DNA of 64,000 nt from Rathayibacter sp. VKM Ac-2754 (GCF_009807095.1 NZ_WUCC01000008.1:62001-126000), one strand, 5' to 3'; positions 10,486 through 19,619 are shown, counted from the first letter of the stretch. Notes: a model not told the origin generated them from the letters alone. Made by a program: numbers and translations.

Positions 10486-11934
10486 TCACGCGCTCGCCAG
10501 TCGGCGGCGGGCCACGAGGAGGCAGCCGGCGGCGACGATCGGGGCGAGCGCGACCAGCGGAGCAGCGGCGACGACCGCGACGGCGGCTCCCGCGCTCACC
10601 ATCGGCGCGGCGAGGTTCCAGAGCAGCACCACCGCTCCCGCGCCGTCGCCGATCGGCAGCGGGACGGGCGAGAGCAGCGCCGGCGGGAGGGCGCCGCGAG
10701 TGGCGTCCATCGCGCGGGCGGCGACGGCGACCAGGGCCACGGCGACCGCAGGGGCGAGCGCGGCACCCGGGACGAGGGCCGCACCGAGCACGGCCAGCGC
10801 GACCGCCAGCACGAGGGGCAGCATCCCGTGCAGCAGGAGCAGCTCGAGCGGAGGCGGCGCGACGAACGCGGTCTGGCCGGCGGTCTCGGCGGCGTGCCGG
10901 AAGCCGTCGCTCCACACTCCCGCTCCGAGATAGGCGAGGACACCTGCCGCAGCCGCGGGGACCGCGAGCAGCGACGGCGGGGCGACGGCCGCCACCGCCA
11001 CCGCGACTCCGGCGGCGAGGAGGGCGAGGCCGGCCGCGGCGGAGCGGCCCGGAGTGCGCAGGGCGCCGATCGCGTCGCGCACCACGACCGTGAGGGCGAA
11101 GGGGCCGACCCGGACGGCGTGGACGCCCCGGTTGCGGCGAGGGAGCGAGCGGTAGCCGGAGAGAGAGTCGGCGATGTCTCCCGTGGCGGCGCCGGTCACG
11201 GCCGCACGCCAGCGTCGCGACTGCGCGAGGAGCGTCGGTCCCGAGGCGGAGTCGAGCAGCCGCGGCGCGACGGGCAGGACGAGGACCGCCAGGGCGACGA
11301 CCGCCAGAGCCGCACCGAGCGCCGCGGTCGGCGGTCCCGCGACGGCGAGCGCGACCAGCCCACCGGGGGTGATTCGGGCCGCTCCCGGAAGCAGGAGGGC
11401 GACGAGAGCGGACAGCGCGAGCCCGGCGGCGAGCGCCGCGGAGCGCGACGGGGCGAGGCACTGGCCCGCGAGGGCCGCCACCGTGACGGCCACGCCGAAC
11501 GCGGCACCGGCGAGCGCCGCCGGGAGCAGGGGCGAGCCGGAGGCCAGCGCCACCGCGACGGCGGCGAGCGCGACGCCGGTGAGGGCCACCGTGCCGGACA
11601 CGGCCACCGCACGCCGCAGGACCAGCCAGCGACGCGCCTCCGTCTCGAGGAGCAGCGCGATGGGATGGGGCTCGTCGACGGCCGGACCCCGCGCACGCCC
11701 GAGCACGACCGCGGCCGGCAGCGCGGCTCCCGCGACCAGCGAGACCAGAGCGACGAGGTCGGCCTCGGCGAGCGCCCGGCCGACCGCCGGGTCGACGAGC
11801 GCGAGGGCGATCGCCCGCGCCGTCGGCAGGACGACGACGAGCAGCAGCATCGCCGCGAGGTAGCCCGAGTAGGCGCCCGCACTCCGGCGTCCCGCTCGGG
11901 AGCGGTACGCCGAGTGGACGGCGGCGATCGTCAC
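10486..11934 (-). CDS. Polytopic ABC permease-like protein, family not recognised
   Basis: The 482-residue protein is very rich in Ala, Val and Leu and contains roughly twelve hydrophobic segments separated by short arginine-rich loops. I recognise no domain signature. It starts with GTG overlapping the stop codon of the upstream ATPase gene by four bases (GTGA), so it is probably the membrane partner of that ATPase. The composition is extreme even for this genome (long Ala/Val runs), and family assignment by eye is not possible. Confidence 0.78.
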   Translation of the reverse strand: MTIAAVHSAYRSRAGRRSAGAYSGYLAAMLLLVVVLPTARAIALALVDPAVGRALAEADLVALVSLVAGAALPAAVVLGRARGPAVDEPHPIALLLETEARRWLVLRRAVAVSGTVALTGVALAAVAVALASGSPLLPAALAGAAFGVAVTVAALAGQCLAPSRSAALAAGLALSALVALLLPGAARITPGGLVALAVAGPPTAALGAALAVVALAVLVLPVAPRLLDSASGPTLLAQSRRWRAAVTGAATGDIADSLSGYRSLPRRNRGVHAVRVGPFALTVVVRDAIGALRTPGRSAAAGLALLAAGVAVAVAAVAPPSLLAVPAAAAGVLAYLGAGVWSDGFRHAAETAGQTAFVAPPPLELLLLHGMLPLVLAVALAVLGAALVPGAALAPAVAVALVAVAARAMDATRGALPPALLSPVPLPIGDGAGAVVLLWNLAAPMVSAGAAVAVVAAAPLVALAPIVAAGCLLVARRRLASA

Positions 11935-12611
11935 GATCGGCCCAGCTCGAGCACGCGGGTCGCGACTCCGCCCGTGATGACGGAGCTGTGGGTCGCGATG
12001 ACGACGGCCCGGCCGGGCGCCGCCTCCCCGAGCACGTCGACCACGAGGGGCACCCGGTCGGCGTCGAGTCGCTGCTCGGGCTCGTCGAGCAGCAGCACAT
12101 CGGACGGACGGGCGAGGACGAGCGCGAGCGAGAACGACTGGCGCTGTCCGGAGGAGAGCTCGTGCGGGAAGCGGCGGGCGAGCGGTGCGAGGGCGAGGGA
12201 GGCGAGCCCGCGCGCGGCCTGTTCCCGCGCCTCCGGGGCTCTCGCTCCCCAGGACACCGCCACCATCGCGAGGTGCTCCTCGAGGGTGAGGTCGCGCTCG
12301 AGCGGCGGTGTCTGGACGAGGGCTGCCACCGCGCGGCGGTGCGAGGCCGTGCGCTCGTCGGCGGGACGGCCGGCGACCTGCGCGACGCCCGAGGTCGGCG
12401 GGAGGAGCCCCGCGATCACCCGGAGCAGCGTGGTCTTGCCGCTGCCGTTGGGTCCGGTGACCGCGACGACCTCGCCCGGCTCGACCTGCAGCGACACCGG
12501 GGCCAGCAGCGTGCCCTCGGCGGTCTGCACCGACACCTCCCGCAGGTCGATGAGCGGCCCGGCGACGGGCGGGACCGGGGCCGGACGGCGGGCGGCGAGG
12601 AGCGGAGGCAT
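11931..12611 (-). CDS. ABC transporter ATP-binding protein
   Basis: ATPase of about 226 residues with Walker A GPNGSGKTT, the signature LSSGQRQSFSL, Walker B VLLLDEPEQRLD and switch histidine in VIATHSS. The signature LSSGQ departs from LSGGQ. Two in-frame ATGs lie close together, at 12620 and 12611; the second is preferred because CGAGG is about 8 bases upstream of it but touches the first. It is translationally coupled to the permease gene. Unlike the pair at 7.6 kb it is a minimal ATPase with no C-terminal extension. Confidence 0.88.
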   Translation of the reverse strand: MPPLLAARRPAPVPPVAGPLIDLREVSVQTAEGTLLAPVSLQVEPGEVVAVTGPNGSGKTTLLRVIAGLLPPTSGVAQVAGRPADERTASHRRAVAALVQTPPLERDLTLEEHLAMVAVSWGARAPEAREQAARGLASLALAPLARRFPHELSSGQRQSFSLALVLARPSDVLLLDEPEQRLDADRVPLVVDVLGEAAPGRAVVIATHSSVITGGVATRVLELGRS

Positions 12612-12678
12612 GTCCACCATCCTCGGGGGTGCGAGAGCGCCCGCGCCGCCGACGACACCTCGCGGTCATCGGCGCGAA

Positions 12679-12698
12679 ACACGGCAGCGCTACCGTGT
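12679..12698. promoter_or_regulatory. 20-bp near-perfect palindrome between divergent genes
   Basis: ACACGGCAGCGCTACCGTGT is self-complementary apart from one base pair and lies between the ATPase gene (minus) and the adenine deaminase gene (plus). Its right half contains TACCGT, a plausible -10 box for the deaminase gene about 38 bases before its start, so it may be an operator. Confidence 0.4.
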
Positions 12699-12734
12699 CG
12701 GCGGGTGCGCCGTGCACCCAGGAACAGGATCATC

Positions 12735-13748
12735 GTGCCCGACACCATTTCTCCCGAGCGGGGCGCACCCCCGAGTGCTGAGCTGCACATCCACATCGAG
12801 GGGACCATCGAGCCCGAGCACATCGTCGAGATGGCGCGCCGCAACGGCGTCGCGCTGCCGACGGAGGATCTCGACGCCCTGCGGGCGCGCTACTCCTTCA
12901 CCGACCTCGGCTCGTTCCTCGATCTGCACTACTCGAACCTCACCGTGCTCAAGACCGAGCGCGACTTCTTCGAGCTCGCGACCGGCTACCTCGACCGCGC
13001 GAAGGTCGCCAACGTCCGCCGGGCCGAGATCTTCTTCGACCCGCAGACGCACCTGGGCAACGGGACCCCGCTCGAGGTGATCATGGGCGGGCTCACCCGC
13101 GCGCTCGGCGCGAGCGAGGAGACTCACGGGATCTCGACCGACCTCATCATGTGCTTCCTCCGCGACCTCGGCGCCGAGGCGGCCGACGAGATGCTGACCG
13201 CGATCCTCCCCTGGCGCGAGCACATCATCGGCGTGGGGCTCGACTCGAACGAGGTCGGCTTCGGTCCGGAGCTGTTCGTCGACGTCTACGCGCGCGCCGC
13301 CGCGGAGGGACTGCACCTCGTCGCGCACGCGGGCGAGGAGGGCGGACCCGAGACGGTCGCCCAGACGCTCGAGCTGCTGAAGGTCGAGCGGATCGACCAC
13401 GGGATCCGGGCGATGGAGGATCCGGCGGTCGTCGCGATGCTGCGCGTCGAGGGCATCCCGGTGACGGTCTGCCCGCTCTCGAACGTCGCGCTGCGCGCGG
13501 TCGACACGATGAAGGAGCACCCGCTGCCCGCGATGCTCGAGGCCGGGATGATCGCGACCGTGTCGAGCGACGACCCGCCCTACTTCGGCGGCTACGTCGA
13601 CGCGAACTACCGCGCGCTGGTCGAGGAGCTCGGGATGACCGACGCGCAGCTCGAGACGCTCGCGCTGAACTCCTTCGACGCGGCCTTCATCTCGGACGCC
13701 GACCGCGACCGCTGGAAGGCCGAGGTCCGGGCGCACTTCGGCCACTGA
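12735..13748 (+). CDS. Adenine deaminase (adenosine deaminase superfamily)
   Basis: Zinc-dependent deaminase, most likely turning adenine into hypoxanthine. The 337-residue product has the metal site ELHIHIEGT, FFDPQTH, GLDSNEVGF, the catalytic HAGEEGGPE, the LLKVERIDHG strand and the C-terminal SSDDPPYFGGYV. FFDPQTH, GLDS-EVG and SDDP-YFGGY are as I recall them from the adenine deaminase branch rather than classical adenosine deaminases, so I favour adenine; adenosine remains possible. The GTG start is used because the family N-terminus begins about 15 residues before HIHIEG. Confidence 0.88.
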   Translation: MPDTISPERGAPPSAELHIHIEGTIEPEHIVEMARRNGVALPTEDLDALRARYSFTDLGSFLDLHYSNLTVLKTERDFFELATGYLDRAKVANVRRAEIFFDPQTHLGNGTPLEVIMGGLTRALGASEETHGISTDLIMCFLRDLGAEAADEMLTAILPWREHIIGVGLDSNEVGFGPELFVDVYARAAAEGLHLVAHAGEEGGPETVAQTLELLKVERIDHGIRAMEDPAVVAMLRVEGIPVTVCPLSNVALRAVDTMKEHPLPAMLEAGMIATVSSDDPPYFGGYVDANYRALVEELGMTDAQLETLALNSFDAAFISDADRDRWKAEVRAHFGH

Positions 13749-13754
13749 GGCCCG

Positions 13755-13801
13755 CCGCGAGTCTCCCTCGGGGTTGCGTGCGCCCGAGCGGAGACCCGCG
13801 G
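13755..13801. terminator. Hairpin between adenine deaminase and the 52-aa gene
   Basis: Arms 13755-13772 and 13783-13801 pair over 18 positions with one bulge and one mismatch. It occupies the convergent gap and overlaps no codon. The right arm (from 13778) is repeated as a direct copy at 14053-14076. Confidence 0.55.
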
Positions 13802-13807
13802 GTCGGA

Positions 13808-13966
13808 TCAGTCGGTGTGGTCCTCGAGGTCGGGCTCGGCGCGGGCGATGTCGGCGACCTCCTCCTCGGGGCGCGGTGCGATCGTCTCGTCGGCCTCGAG
13901 CTCGGGGATGCTCGGCTCGTCGGGCGCGGGGACGTGCGGGGCGGGGGTCTCGTCGGGAGTCGACAT
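13808..13966 (-). CDS. Small acidic protein of 52 residues, function unknown
   Basis: The gene begins with ATG after an AAGGA ribosome site and encodes MSTPDETPAPHVPAPDEPS... ending in EPDLEDHTD. About a third of residues are Asp or Glu and most of the rest are Pro, Ala or Thr, so the product is probably disordered and soluble. I recognise no family. It lies just upstream of mfd on the same strand, separated by a hairpin-containing gap, and the frame shows the G/C-rich third positions of real genes here. Confidence 0.6.
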   Translation of the reverse strand: MSTPDETPAPHVPAPDEPSIPELEADETIAPRPEEEVADIARAEPDLEDHTD

Positions 13967-14052
13967 GCTGGTCCTTCGGTCGGCGGTCCGCTCAGCGTAG
14001 GCCTGCGCCGCCCCCGGGCGAGCTCCGCCCCGGCTCGGGACGGTCGGGTGCC

Positions 14053-14076
14053 GTGCGCCCGAGCGGAGACTCGCGG
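14053..14076. repeat. Second copy of the GTGCGCCCGAGCGGAGAC half-hairpin
   Basis: Repeats 13778-13801 with one base change (CCGCGG to TCGCGG). It can pair with CTCCG and CTCGGG segments 20-40 bases upstream, so it also sits in a hairpin at the 3' end of mfd. Confidence 0.45.
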
Positions 14077-14082
14077 AGGGGG

Positions 14083-17000
14083 TCAGCTCGCGACGGTCGC
14101 CGGCTCGGGGAAGAGGGCGTCGAGGAGGGTGCGCACCCACTCGATCAGGGCCCGGTCGCCGAGCGGCACCCCGTCGAGGACCGGCATCGGCACGACGACC
14201 GCGTTCGCCTGCTGGAGGTACTTGGCCGCCGGGTACATCCGGCGCAGTCGCACCTGGATGGAGTCGGCGAGGTGCGCCGGCGCCACGCGCACGTTCGAGC
14301 CCATGGCCACGACGTCGCTGAGGCCGGCGGCCTGGGCGCGCATGCGCAGGCGCGACACGAGGATCAGGTTCTCCACCGCCTCCGGGAGATCGCCGTAGCG
14401 GTCGGTGAGCTCCTCGACAACCAGATCGATGCTGCCCTCCTTCGCGTTCGGCGACGAGGCGGCCGAGAGCTTCTGGTACGCCTCGAGGCGCAGCCGCTCG
14501 CTGTCGACGTACTCCTCGGGGATCCGCGCGTCGACCGGCAGCTCGAGCCGCAGCTCGGGCTGCCCCTCGGCCACGTCGCCGCGGAAGGTGTCGACGGCCT
14601 CGCCGATCATCCGCAGGTAGAGGTCGAAGCCGACGCCCTGGATGTGCCCGGACTGCTCGCCGCCCAGCAGGTTGCCGGCGCCCCGGATCTCGAGGTCCTT
14701 CAGCGCGATCTGCATGCCGCCGCCGAGATCGGAGTTGGCGGCGAGGGTCTGCAGCCGGTCGTGCGCGGTCTCGCTGAGCGGCTTCATCTCGTCGTAGAGC
14801 AGGTAGGCGTAGGCGCGCTCGCGGCCTCGGCCCACGCGACCGCGCAGCTGGTGGAGCTGCGAGAGACCGTACTTGTCGGCGCGGTCGACGATGAGCGTGT
14901 TCGCGTTCGGAATGTCGAGGCCGGTCTCGACGATGGTGGTCGAGACCAGGACGTCGAACTTGCGCTCCCAGAAGTCGACGATGATCCGCTCGAGCTGCGT
15001 CTCGCTGAGCTTGCCGTGCGCGACCGCGATGCGCGCCTCCGGAACGAGCTCGGCCAGCTGCGAGGCGACCCGGTTGATGGTCGAGACGCGGTTGTGCACG
15101 AAGAAGACCTGCCCCTCGCGCAGCAGCTCGCGACGGATCGCGGCCGAGATCTGCTTCTCGGAGTACGGGCCGACGAAGGTCAGGATCGGGTGCCGCTCCT
15201 CGGGCGGGGTGGCGAGCGTCGACATCTCGCGGATGCCCGTCACCGCCATCTCGAGCGTGCGCGGGATCGGCGTGGCGCTCATCGAGAGGATGTCGACGTC
15301 CTTCTTCAGCGCCTTGAGCTTCTCCTTGTGCTCGACTCCGAAGCGCTGCTCCTCGTCGATCACGAGCAGGCCCAGGTCCTTGAAGGCGATGTTGTCGGAG
15401 AGGAGGCGGTGGGTCGCGATGACCATGTCGACCGTGCCGTCGGCCAGGCCGTCGATCGTCTCCTTCGACTCCTTGGGCGTCTGGAAGCGGCTGAGCGCGC
15501 GGAGGTGCACCGGGAATCCGGCGAAGCGCTCCTGGAACGTCTCGAGGTGCTGGCGCACGAGCAGGGTCGTCGGGACGAGCATCGCGACCTGCTTGCCGTC
15601 CTGGATCGCCTTGAAGGCGGCGCGCACGGCGACCTCGGTCTTGCCGAAGCCGACGTCGCCCGAGAGGAGGCGGTCCATCGGGATCGGCCGCTCCATGTCG
15701 GCCTTCACCTCGTCGATCACGGTGAGCTGATCGGGGGTCTCGGCGAAGGGGAACGCCTCTTCGAGCTCGCGCTGCCACGGGGTGTCGGGCGGGAACGCGT
15801 GCCCGCGCGACGCCATCCGCGCCGAGTAGAGCTTGACGAGTTCGACCGCGATGTCGCGGACGGCTCGGCGCGCCTTGCTCTTGGCCTGCGCCCAGTCGCT
15901 GCCGCCCATCTTGCTGAGCGCCGGGGCCTCGCCTCCGACATAGCGGGAGAGGAGGTCGAGCTGGTCGGTCGGGACGAGGAGCTTGTCGCCCGGGAAGCCG
16001 CGCTTGCTGGGCGCGTACTCGAGCACGAGGTACTCGCGGCGGGTCTTGACGGCGTTGCGCCCGCCGCTCGAGACCTCGCGCTGCGAGAGCTCGACGAACC
16101 TGCCGATGCCGTGCGTGGCGTGCACGACGTGGTCGCCCGGCGAGAGCTGCAGCGGATCGACGACGTTCTTGCGCCGCGAGGCGAGCTTCTTGACGGCGCG
16201 CGAGTCGTAGCCGGCCGCGCGCCCGTAGAACTCGGTGTCGGTGAGCAGGGCGAGCTTCGCCTCCGCCACCTCGAAGCCGTGGTCGACGGACGCCTGCAGC
16301 ACGTACGCGAGACCGGCATCGAGGGAGCCGGGCAGGTCGGGGACGATGCGGGCGGCGACCTCGTGCTCGGCGAGCACCTGGTCGGTCCGCTCGACGGTGC
16401 CGGGGCCCGGCGCGGTGAGGACGACGGTCCAGCCGTCGGCGAGGCGCGCGCGGACGTGCGCGAGCGCGCCCTCGACGCTGCCGCCGAAGCCGGGCACGGG
16501 CTCGCCCTCGACGCGCACGGCGAGGATCTCGTCGATCCCCAGGTCTTCGGGGAGGACCTCGGCCTCGCCCGCCGCGGGGCCCTGCCGGAAGGTGCTCATG
16601 GTCCACCAGGGGTGGTCGGGGGCGTCGGCCCCAGGGGCGCTGAACTTGACGGCGTCGCGCAGGGCGCCGAGCGAGATGAACTCGCCCGAGGCGAGGTCGA
16701 TCGGAGCCTCGGCACCGGCGGTCGCGGCGCTCCACGCGGCCTGGAGGAACTCGCGGTTCGTCTCGGCGAGGCTGATGGCGCGGGTCGCGACGCGCTCGGG
16801 GGCGAGCACGGCGACGGCCGCGCCGGCGGGCAGGTAGTGCGAGATCGGCACGAGCCGCTCGAGCAGCGCCGGGGCGAGCGACTCCATGCCCTCGACCGGG
16901 ATGCCCTCGGCGATCTTGGCGAGCAGGCCCGAGAGGCTGGGGAACTCGTGCAGCATCTCGCGGGCGCGCTGACGCACCGCCGGCACCAGGAGCAGCTCGC

Positions 17001-17700
17001 GGCTCGGCGGCAGGACGACCGAATCGGCCTCGCCCGGCAGCGAGCGCTGATCGGCGACCGAGAAGCCGCGGATCGAGTCGACCTCGTCGCCGAAGAAGTC
17101 GACGCGGCTCGGGTGCTCGGCGACCGCGGGGAAGACGTCGAGGATGCCGCCGCGGACCGCGAACTCGCCGCGGCGGGTGACCATGTCGACGCGCGCGTAG
17201 GCGAGGTCGACGAGTTCGGCGGAGATGCGGCCGAGGTCGTACCCGCGGGTGCCCTTCACCAGGCGGATCGGCTCGATGTCGGCGAGATTGTCGGCGACGG
17301 GCTGCAGGGCGGCGCGCACGGAGGCGACGACGACCAGCGGGCGCTCCCCCGTCCACTGCTTCATCCGGCGGAGCGCGTCGAGGCGGCGCCCCACGATCTC
17401 GGCGCTCGGGCTCAACCGCTCGTGCGGCAGCGTCTCCCACGCGGGGAACTCGACCACCTCGGCCTCGGGCAGCACGCAGCTGAGGGAGGCGCGGACGTTC
17501 TCGGAGTCGCGGCCCGTCGCGGTGACGACCAACGCAGCCTGCGGGCGTCCGGCCTCGGCCCGGCGCTCGAGGAGCCCGGCGAGCAGGGGGACGCGGAGCC
17601 CGTCGGCCACGGAGAAGTCGGCATCGCGCACCGAGTACCCGAGAGCGTCGTCGAACGTGGAGGCGCGCGAAAGCGCCGAGATGATCTCGTTGAGGGGCAC
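14083..17700 (-). CDS. mfd: Transcription-repair coupling factor
   Basis: Removes RNA polymerase stalled at DNA lesions and recruits UvrA. The 1205-residue product has the UvrB-like N-terminal module, the polymerase-interaction domain around VDPLQLSPGDHVVHATHGIG, RecG-like helicase motifs (Walker A SGDVGFGKTEVA; DEEQ box VIDEEQRFGVEHKE; SATPIPRTLEMA; VSTTIVETGLDIP) and the C-terminal TRCF domain. The start is taken as GTG at 17700 (VPLNEIISAL...); an upstream in-frame ATG would add 35 low-complexity residues and run through a long hairpin, so it is rejected. Confidence 0.95.
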   Translation of the reverse strand: MPLNEIISALSRASTFDDALGYSVRDADFSVADGLRVPLLAGLLERRAEAGRPQAALVVTATGRDSENVRASLSCVLPEAEVVEFPAWETLPHERLSPSAEIVGRRLDALRRMKQWTGERPLVVVASVRAALQPVADNLADIEPIRLVKGTRGYDLGRISAELVDLAYARVDMVTRRGEFAVRGGILDVFPAVAEHPSRVDFFGDEVDSIRGFSVADQRSLPGEADSVVLPPSRELLLVPAVRQRAREMLHEFPSLSGLLAKIAEGIPVEGMESLAPALLERLVPISHYLPAGAAVAVLAPERVATRAISLAETNREFLQAAWSAATAGAEAPIDLASGEFISLGALRDAVKFSAPGADAPDHPWWTMSTFRQGPAAGEAEVLPEDLGIDEILAVRVEGEPVPGFGGSVEGALAHVRARLADGWTVVLTAPGPGTVERTDQVLAEHEVAARIVPDLPGSLDAGLAYVLQASVDHGFEVAEAKLALLTDTEFYGRAAGYDSRAVKKLASRRKNVVDPLQLSPGDHVVHATHGIGRFVELSQREVSSGGRNAVKTRREYLVLEYAPSKRGFPGDKLLVPTDQLDLLSRYVGGEAPALSKMGGSDWAQAKSKARRAVRDIAVELVKLYSARMASRGHAFPPDTPWQRELEEAFPFAETPDQLTVIDEVKADMERPIPMDRLLSGDVGFGKTEVAVRAAFKAIQDGKQVAMLVPTTLLVRQHLETFQERFAGFPVHLRALSRFQTPKESKETIDGLADGTVDMVIATHRLLSDNIAFKDLGLLVIDEEQRFGVEHKEKLKALKKDVDILSMSATPIPRTLEMAVTGIREMSTLATPPEERHPILTFVGPYSEKQISAAIRRELLREGQVFFVHNRVSTINRVASQLAELVPEARIAVAHGKLSETQLERIIVDFWERKFDVLVSTTIVETGLDIPNANTLIVDRADKYGLSQLHQLRGRVGRGRERAYAYLLYDEMKPLSETAHDRLQTLAANSDLGGGMQIALKDLEIRGAGNLLGGEQSGHIQGVGFDLYLRMIGEAVDTFRGDVAEGQPELRLELPVDARIPEEYVDSERLRLEAYQKLSAASSPNAKEGSIDLVVEELTDRYGDLPEAVENLILVSRLRMRAQAAGLSDVVAMGSNVRVAPAHLADSIQVRLRRMYPAAKYLQQANAVVVPMPVLDGVPLGDRALIEWVRTLLDALFPEPATVAS

Positions 17701-17716
17701 TGTGCGATGGTACTGC

Positions 17717-17757
17717 GGACCTCTGACATCGGCCCTGTGGGCCGCTGTCGGAGGTCC
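17717..17757. terminator. 41-bp hairpin just upstream of mfd
   Basis: Arms 17717-17735 and 17739-17757 pair over 19 bp with two mismatches around a 3-base loop. It ends 17 bases before the mfd GTG, so on the minus strand it is either the terminator of pth or a structure in the mfd leader. Confidence 0.55.
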
Positions 17758-18067
17758 TCCGTCTGCGCCGGTCCCCGCCCGGCGCAGCGCAGTCGGCTCG
17801 CTCACGTGGTGCGTTCCGCAGAGCGGGGTGCGTCGGCTGCTCCGAATCGCTTGGCACGCGATTCGGAGTCGCGCCGCTGCCTCACGAGTGCGGCCGTCCG
17901 GTTGGCGCGCGTGGTGCAGGCCCCTCGCTCGCTTCCTGGGGAGTGGAGCGTTCCCTTCGCCGCGAAGGGTCGGGTCGAGGGAGCTGAGGCGACCATTCGC
18001 GACGATTCGGAGGCGCGATCAGGCGGGTGGAGTCGGCCAGACGGGTCGGGCCTTCGAACGCCGGCGG
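17758..18067. other. Non-coding gap between pth and mfd with two more hairpins
   Basis: No convincing gene is seen. A perfect 11-bp stem with a 7-base loop lies at 17840-17868 (CTCCGAATCGC with GCGATTCGGAG), and a 7-bp stem (CCCTTCG with CGAAGGG, loop CCG) lies near 17952-17968. With the hairpin next to mfd this makes three stems in 370 bp. Confidence 0.5.
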
Positions 18068-18652
18068 CTACGCGCTGGTGTGGAACTTCAGCTGCGCGGC
18101 CGAGAGGCCCGACTCGGCGATGAGCTCGACCGCGTCGGCCGCATCGGCGACCAGGATCGGGAGCGTCTCGCGCTCGGGGCCGGCGAAGTCCTTCAGCACG
18201 AAGTCGGCGGCGCTCTGCCGGCCGGGCGGGCGCCCGATGCCGACGCGCACGCGGAGGAAGTCGGCTCCGCCGGTGGAGGCGAGGATGTCGCGGATGCCGT
18301 TGTGGCCGCCGTGGCCGCCGCCCTGCTTGAGGCGGAGGGTGTCGAACGGGATGTCGAGCTCGTCGTGCACCACGATCAGGCGAGCAGGCTCGAGGGAGTA
18401 GAAGTCGAGCAGCTGCGCCGTCGGGCCGCCCGAGAGGTTCATGAAGCTGTTCGGCTTGCCGAGCACCAGCTTCGGCCCGCCGGGGCGGAGGAAGCCCTCG
18501 GCGACGACCGCGTTCGCGCGGTTGTGGCGGCGGAACGATCCGCCGATCCGCGTCGCGAGCTCGTCGAGCACCATCTGGCCGACGTTGTGCCGGTTGCGGG
18601 CGTACTGCGCGCCCGGATTTCCCAGACCGACGACCAGCCAGGTGTCACCCAT
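18068..18652 (-). CDS. pth: Peptidyl-tRNA hydrolase
   Basis: Recycles peptidyl-tRNA released prematurely by ribosomes. The 194-residue product has [20 protein letters not shown] with the catalytic histidine, [20 protein letters not shown] and [13 protein letters not shown], all hallmarks of the family. It follows rplY, the usual bacterial neighbour. Two weak termination hairpins flank it. Confidence 0.97.
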   Translation of the reverse strand: MGDTWLVVGLGNPGAQYARNRHNVGQMVLDELATRIGGSFRRHNRANAVVAEGFLRPGGPKLVLGKPNSFMNLSGGPTAQLLDFYSLEPARLIVVHDELDIPFDTLRLKQGGGHGGHNGIRDILASTGGADFLRVRVGIGRPPGRQSAADFVLKDFAGPERETLPILVADAADAVELIAESGLSAAQLKFHTSA

Positions 18653-18706
18653 GTCGTTCCCTCTCGTGGACAGAGCTCTCTTAGTGGCGCCCGGAGCCCG
18701 GACGCG

Positions 18707-18741
18707 GAACGGGCCCGCACGCGATCGCGGCGGGCCCGTTC
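18707..18741. terminator. Hairpin between rplY and pth
   Basis: A perfect 12-bp stem (GAACGGGCCCGC with GCGGGCCCGTTC) encloses an 11-base loop. It lies just past the rplY stop codon and before the pth start. Confidence 0.55.
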
Positions 18742-18760
18742 GAGCGGGTGGTGTCGCCGA

Positions 18761-19372
18761 CTACTCGGCGGACTCGGCGACGACGTCGCCGGTGGCGGGC
18801 GCCTCGTCCTCGCCCTCGCCCAGGTCCTGCTCGACCTCGGCGGTCACGTTGACCACGAGCGCCTCGGGGTCGGTGAGCAGCGTCGCGTTGTCGAGGAGCT
18901 CGATGTCCTTCGCGAGGATCTGGGTCCCCTCCTCGAGGCCCTCGACCGACACCACGATGTTCTGCGGGATCTTGGTGGCGTCGACCTCGAGCGAGAGCGT
19001 GTTGGCCTCGAGCGAGACGAGCGTGCCGGGAGCGGCCTCGCCCTCGACGTGCACGGGGATGTCGACGACGACCTTCTCGCCGAGCTTGATGACCACGAGG
19101 TCGATGTGCTCGATGATCTGGCGCACCGGGTCGCGCTGGATGTCCTTGACCAGCGAGGTCTGCGCGACGCCGTCGATGTCGAGCTCGAGGATCGCGTTCG
19201 CCTTGCGGGTCAGCAGGAGGATCTGGTGGCCGGGCAGCGTGACGTGCTGCGGCTCGGTGCCGTGGCCGTAGAGCACGGCGGGGATCTTGTTCTGGGCGCG
19301 GATCTTGCGGGCCGCTCCCTTGCCGAACGAGGTGCGGACCTCGACGACGACCTTGTTGGTCAGTTCAGCCAT
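18761..19372 (-). CDS. rplY: 50S ribosomal protein L25/general stress protein Ctc
   Basis: Binds 5S rRNA in the large subunit. The 203-residue product is the long CTC form: an N-terminal L25 domain (FGKGAARKIRAQNKIPAVLYGHG) followed by the TL5-type C-terminal domain and an acidic tail (EVEQDLGEGEDE). The ATG at 19372 is preceded by GAGGAGAAC. The frame is open upstream, but that part has no family similarity. Confidence 0.95.
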   Translation of the reverse strand: MAELTNKVVVEVRTSFGKGAARKIRAQNKIPAVLYGHGTEPQHVTLPGHQILLLTRKANAILELDIDGVAQTSLVKDIQRDPVRQIIEHIDLVVIKLGEKVVVDIPVHVEGEAAPGTLVSLEANTLSLEVDATKIPQNIVVSVEGLEEGTQILAKDIELLDNATLLTDPEALVVNVTAEVEQDLGEGEDEAPATGDVVAESAE

Positions 19373-19619
19373 GATGTTCTCCTCGGCAGCGCAGTGCGCC
19401 ACCTGATCGGGTCGTGGCCTGCGGCCACGGACGGGGTTTCGACTCGAACGCATGTCAGCGTGAGGAAAAGTCCGGGGCGACCCTCTCGGGGCGCTTCGCC
19501 TGCTTCCACCGCGTCGATCACGGATGCACTCGCGCATCCCTCGCCGAAGTTCAGCTGCTCACACTACCGGTCGACGTGCGCTCCCGCCACCGCTCCGCCG
19601 AGCACCCAGCCGCGGTCGC

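Noticed and set aside
13774-18123. Very long open frame on the plus strand across mfd (over 1400 codons)
   Set aside because: It is antisense to mfd, built of Arg/Glu/Gly-rich low-complexity sequence, and shows no domain. Such frames arise because G/C-biased third positions remove stop codons from the opposite strand.
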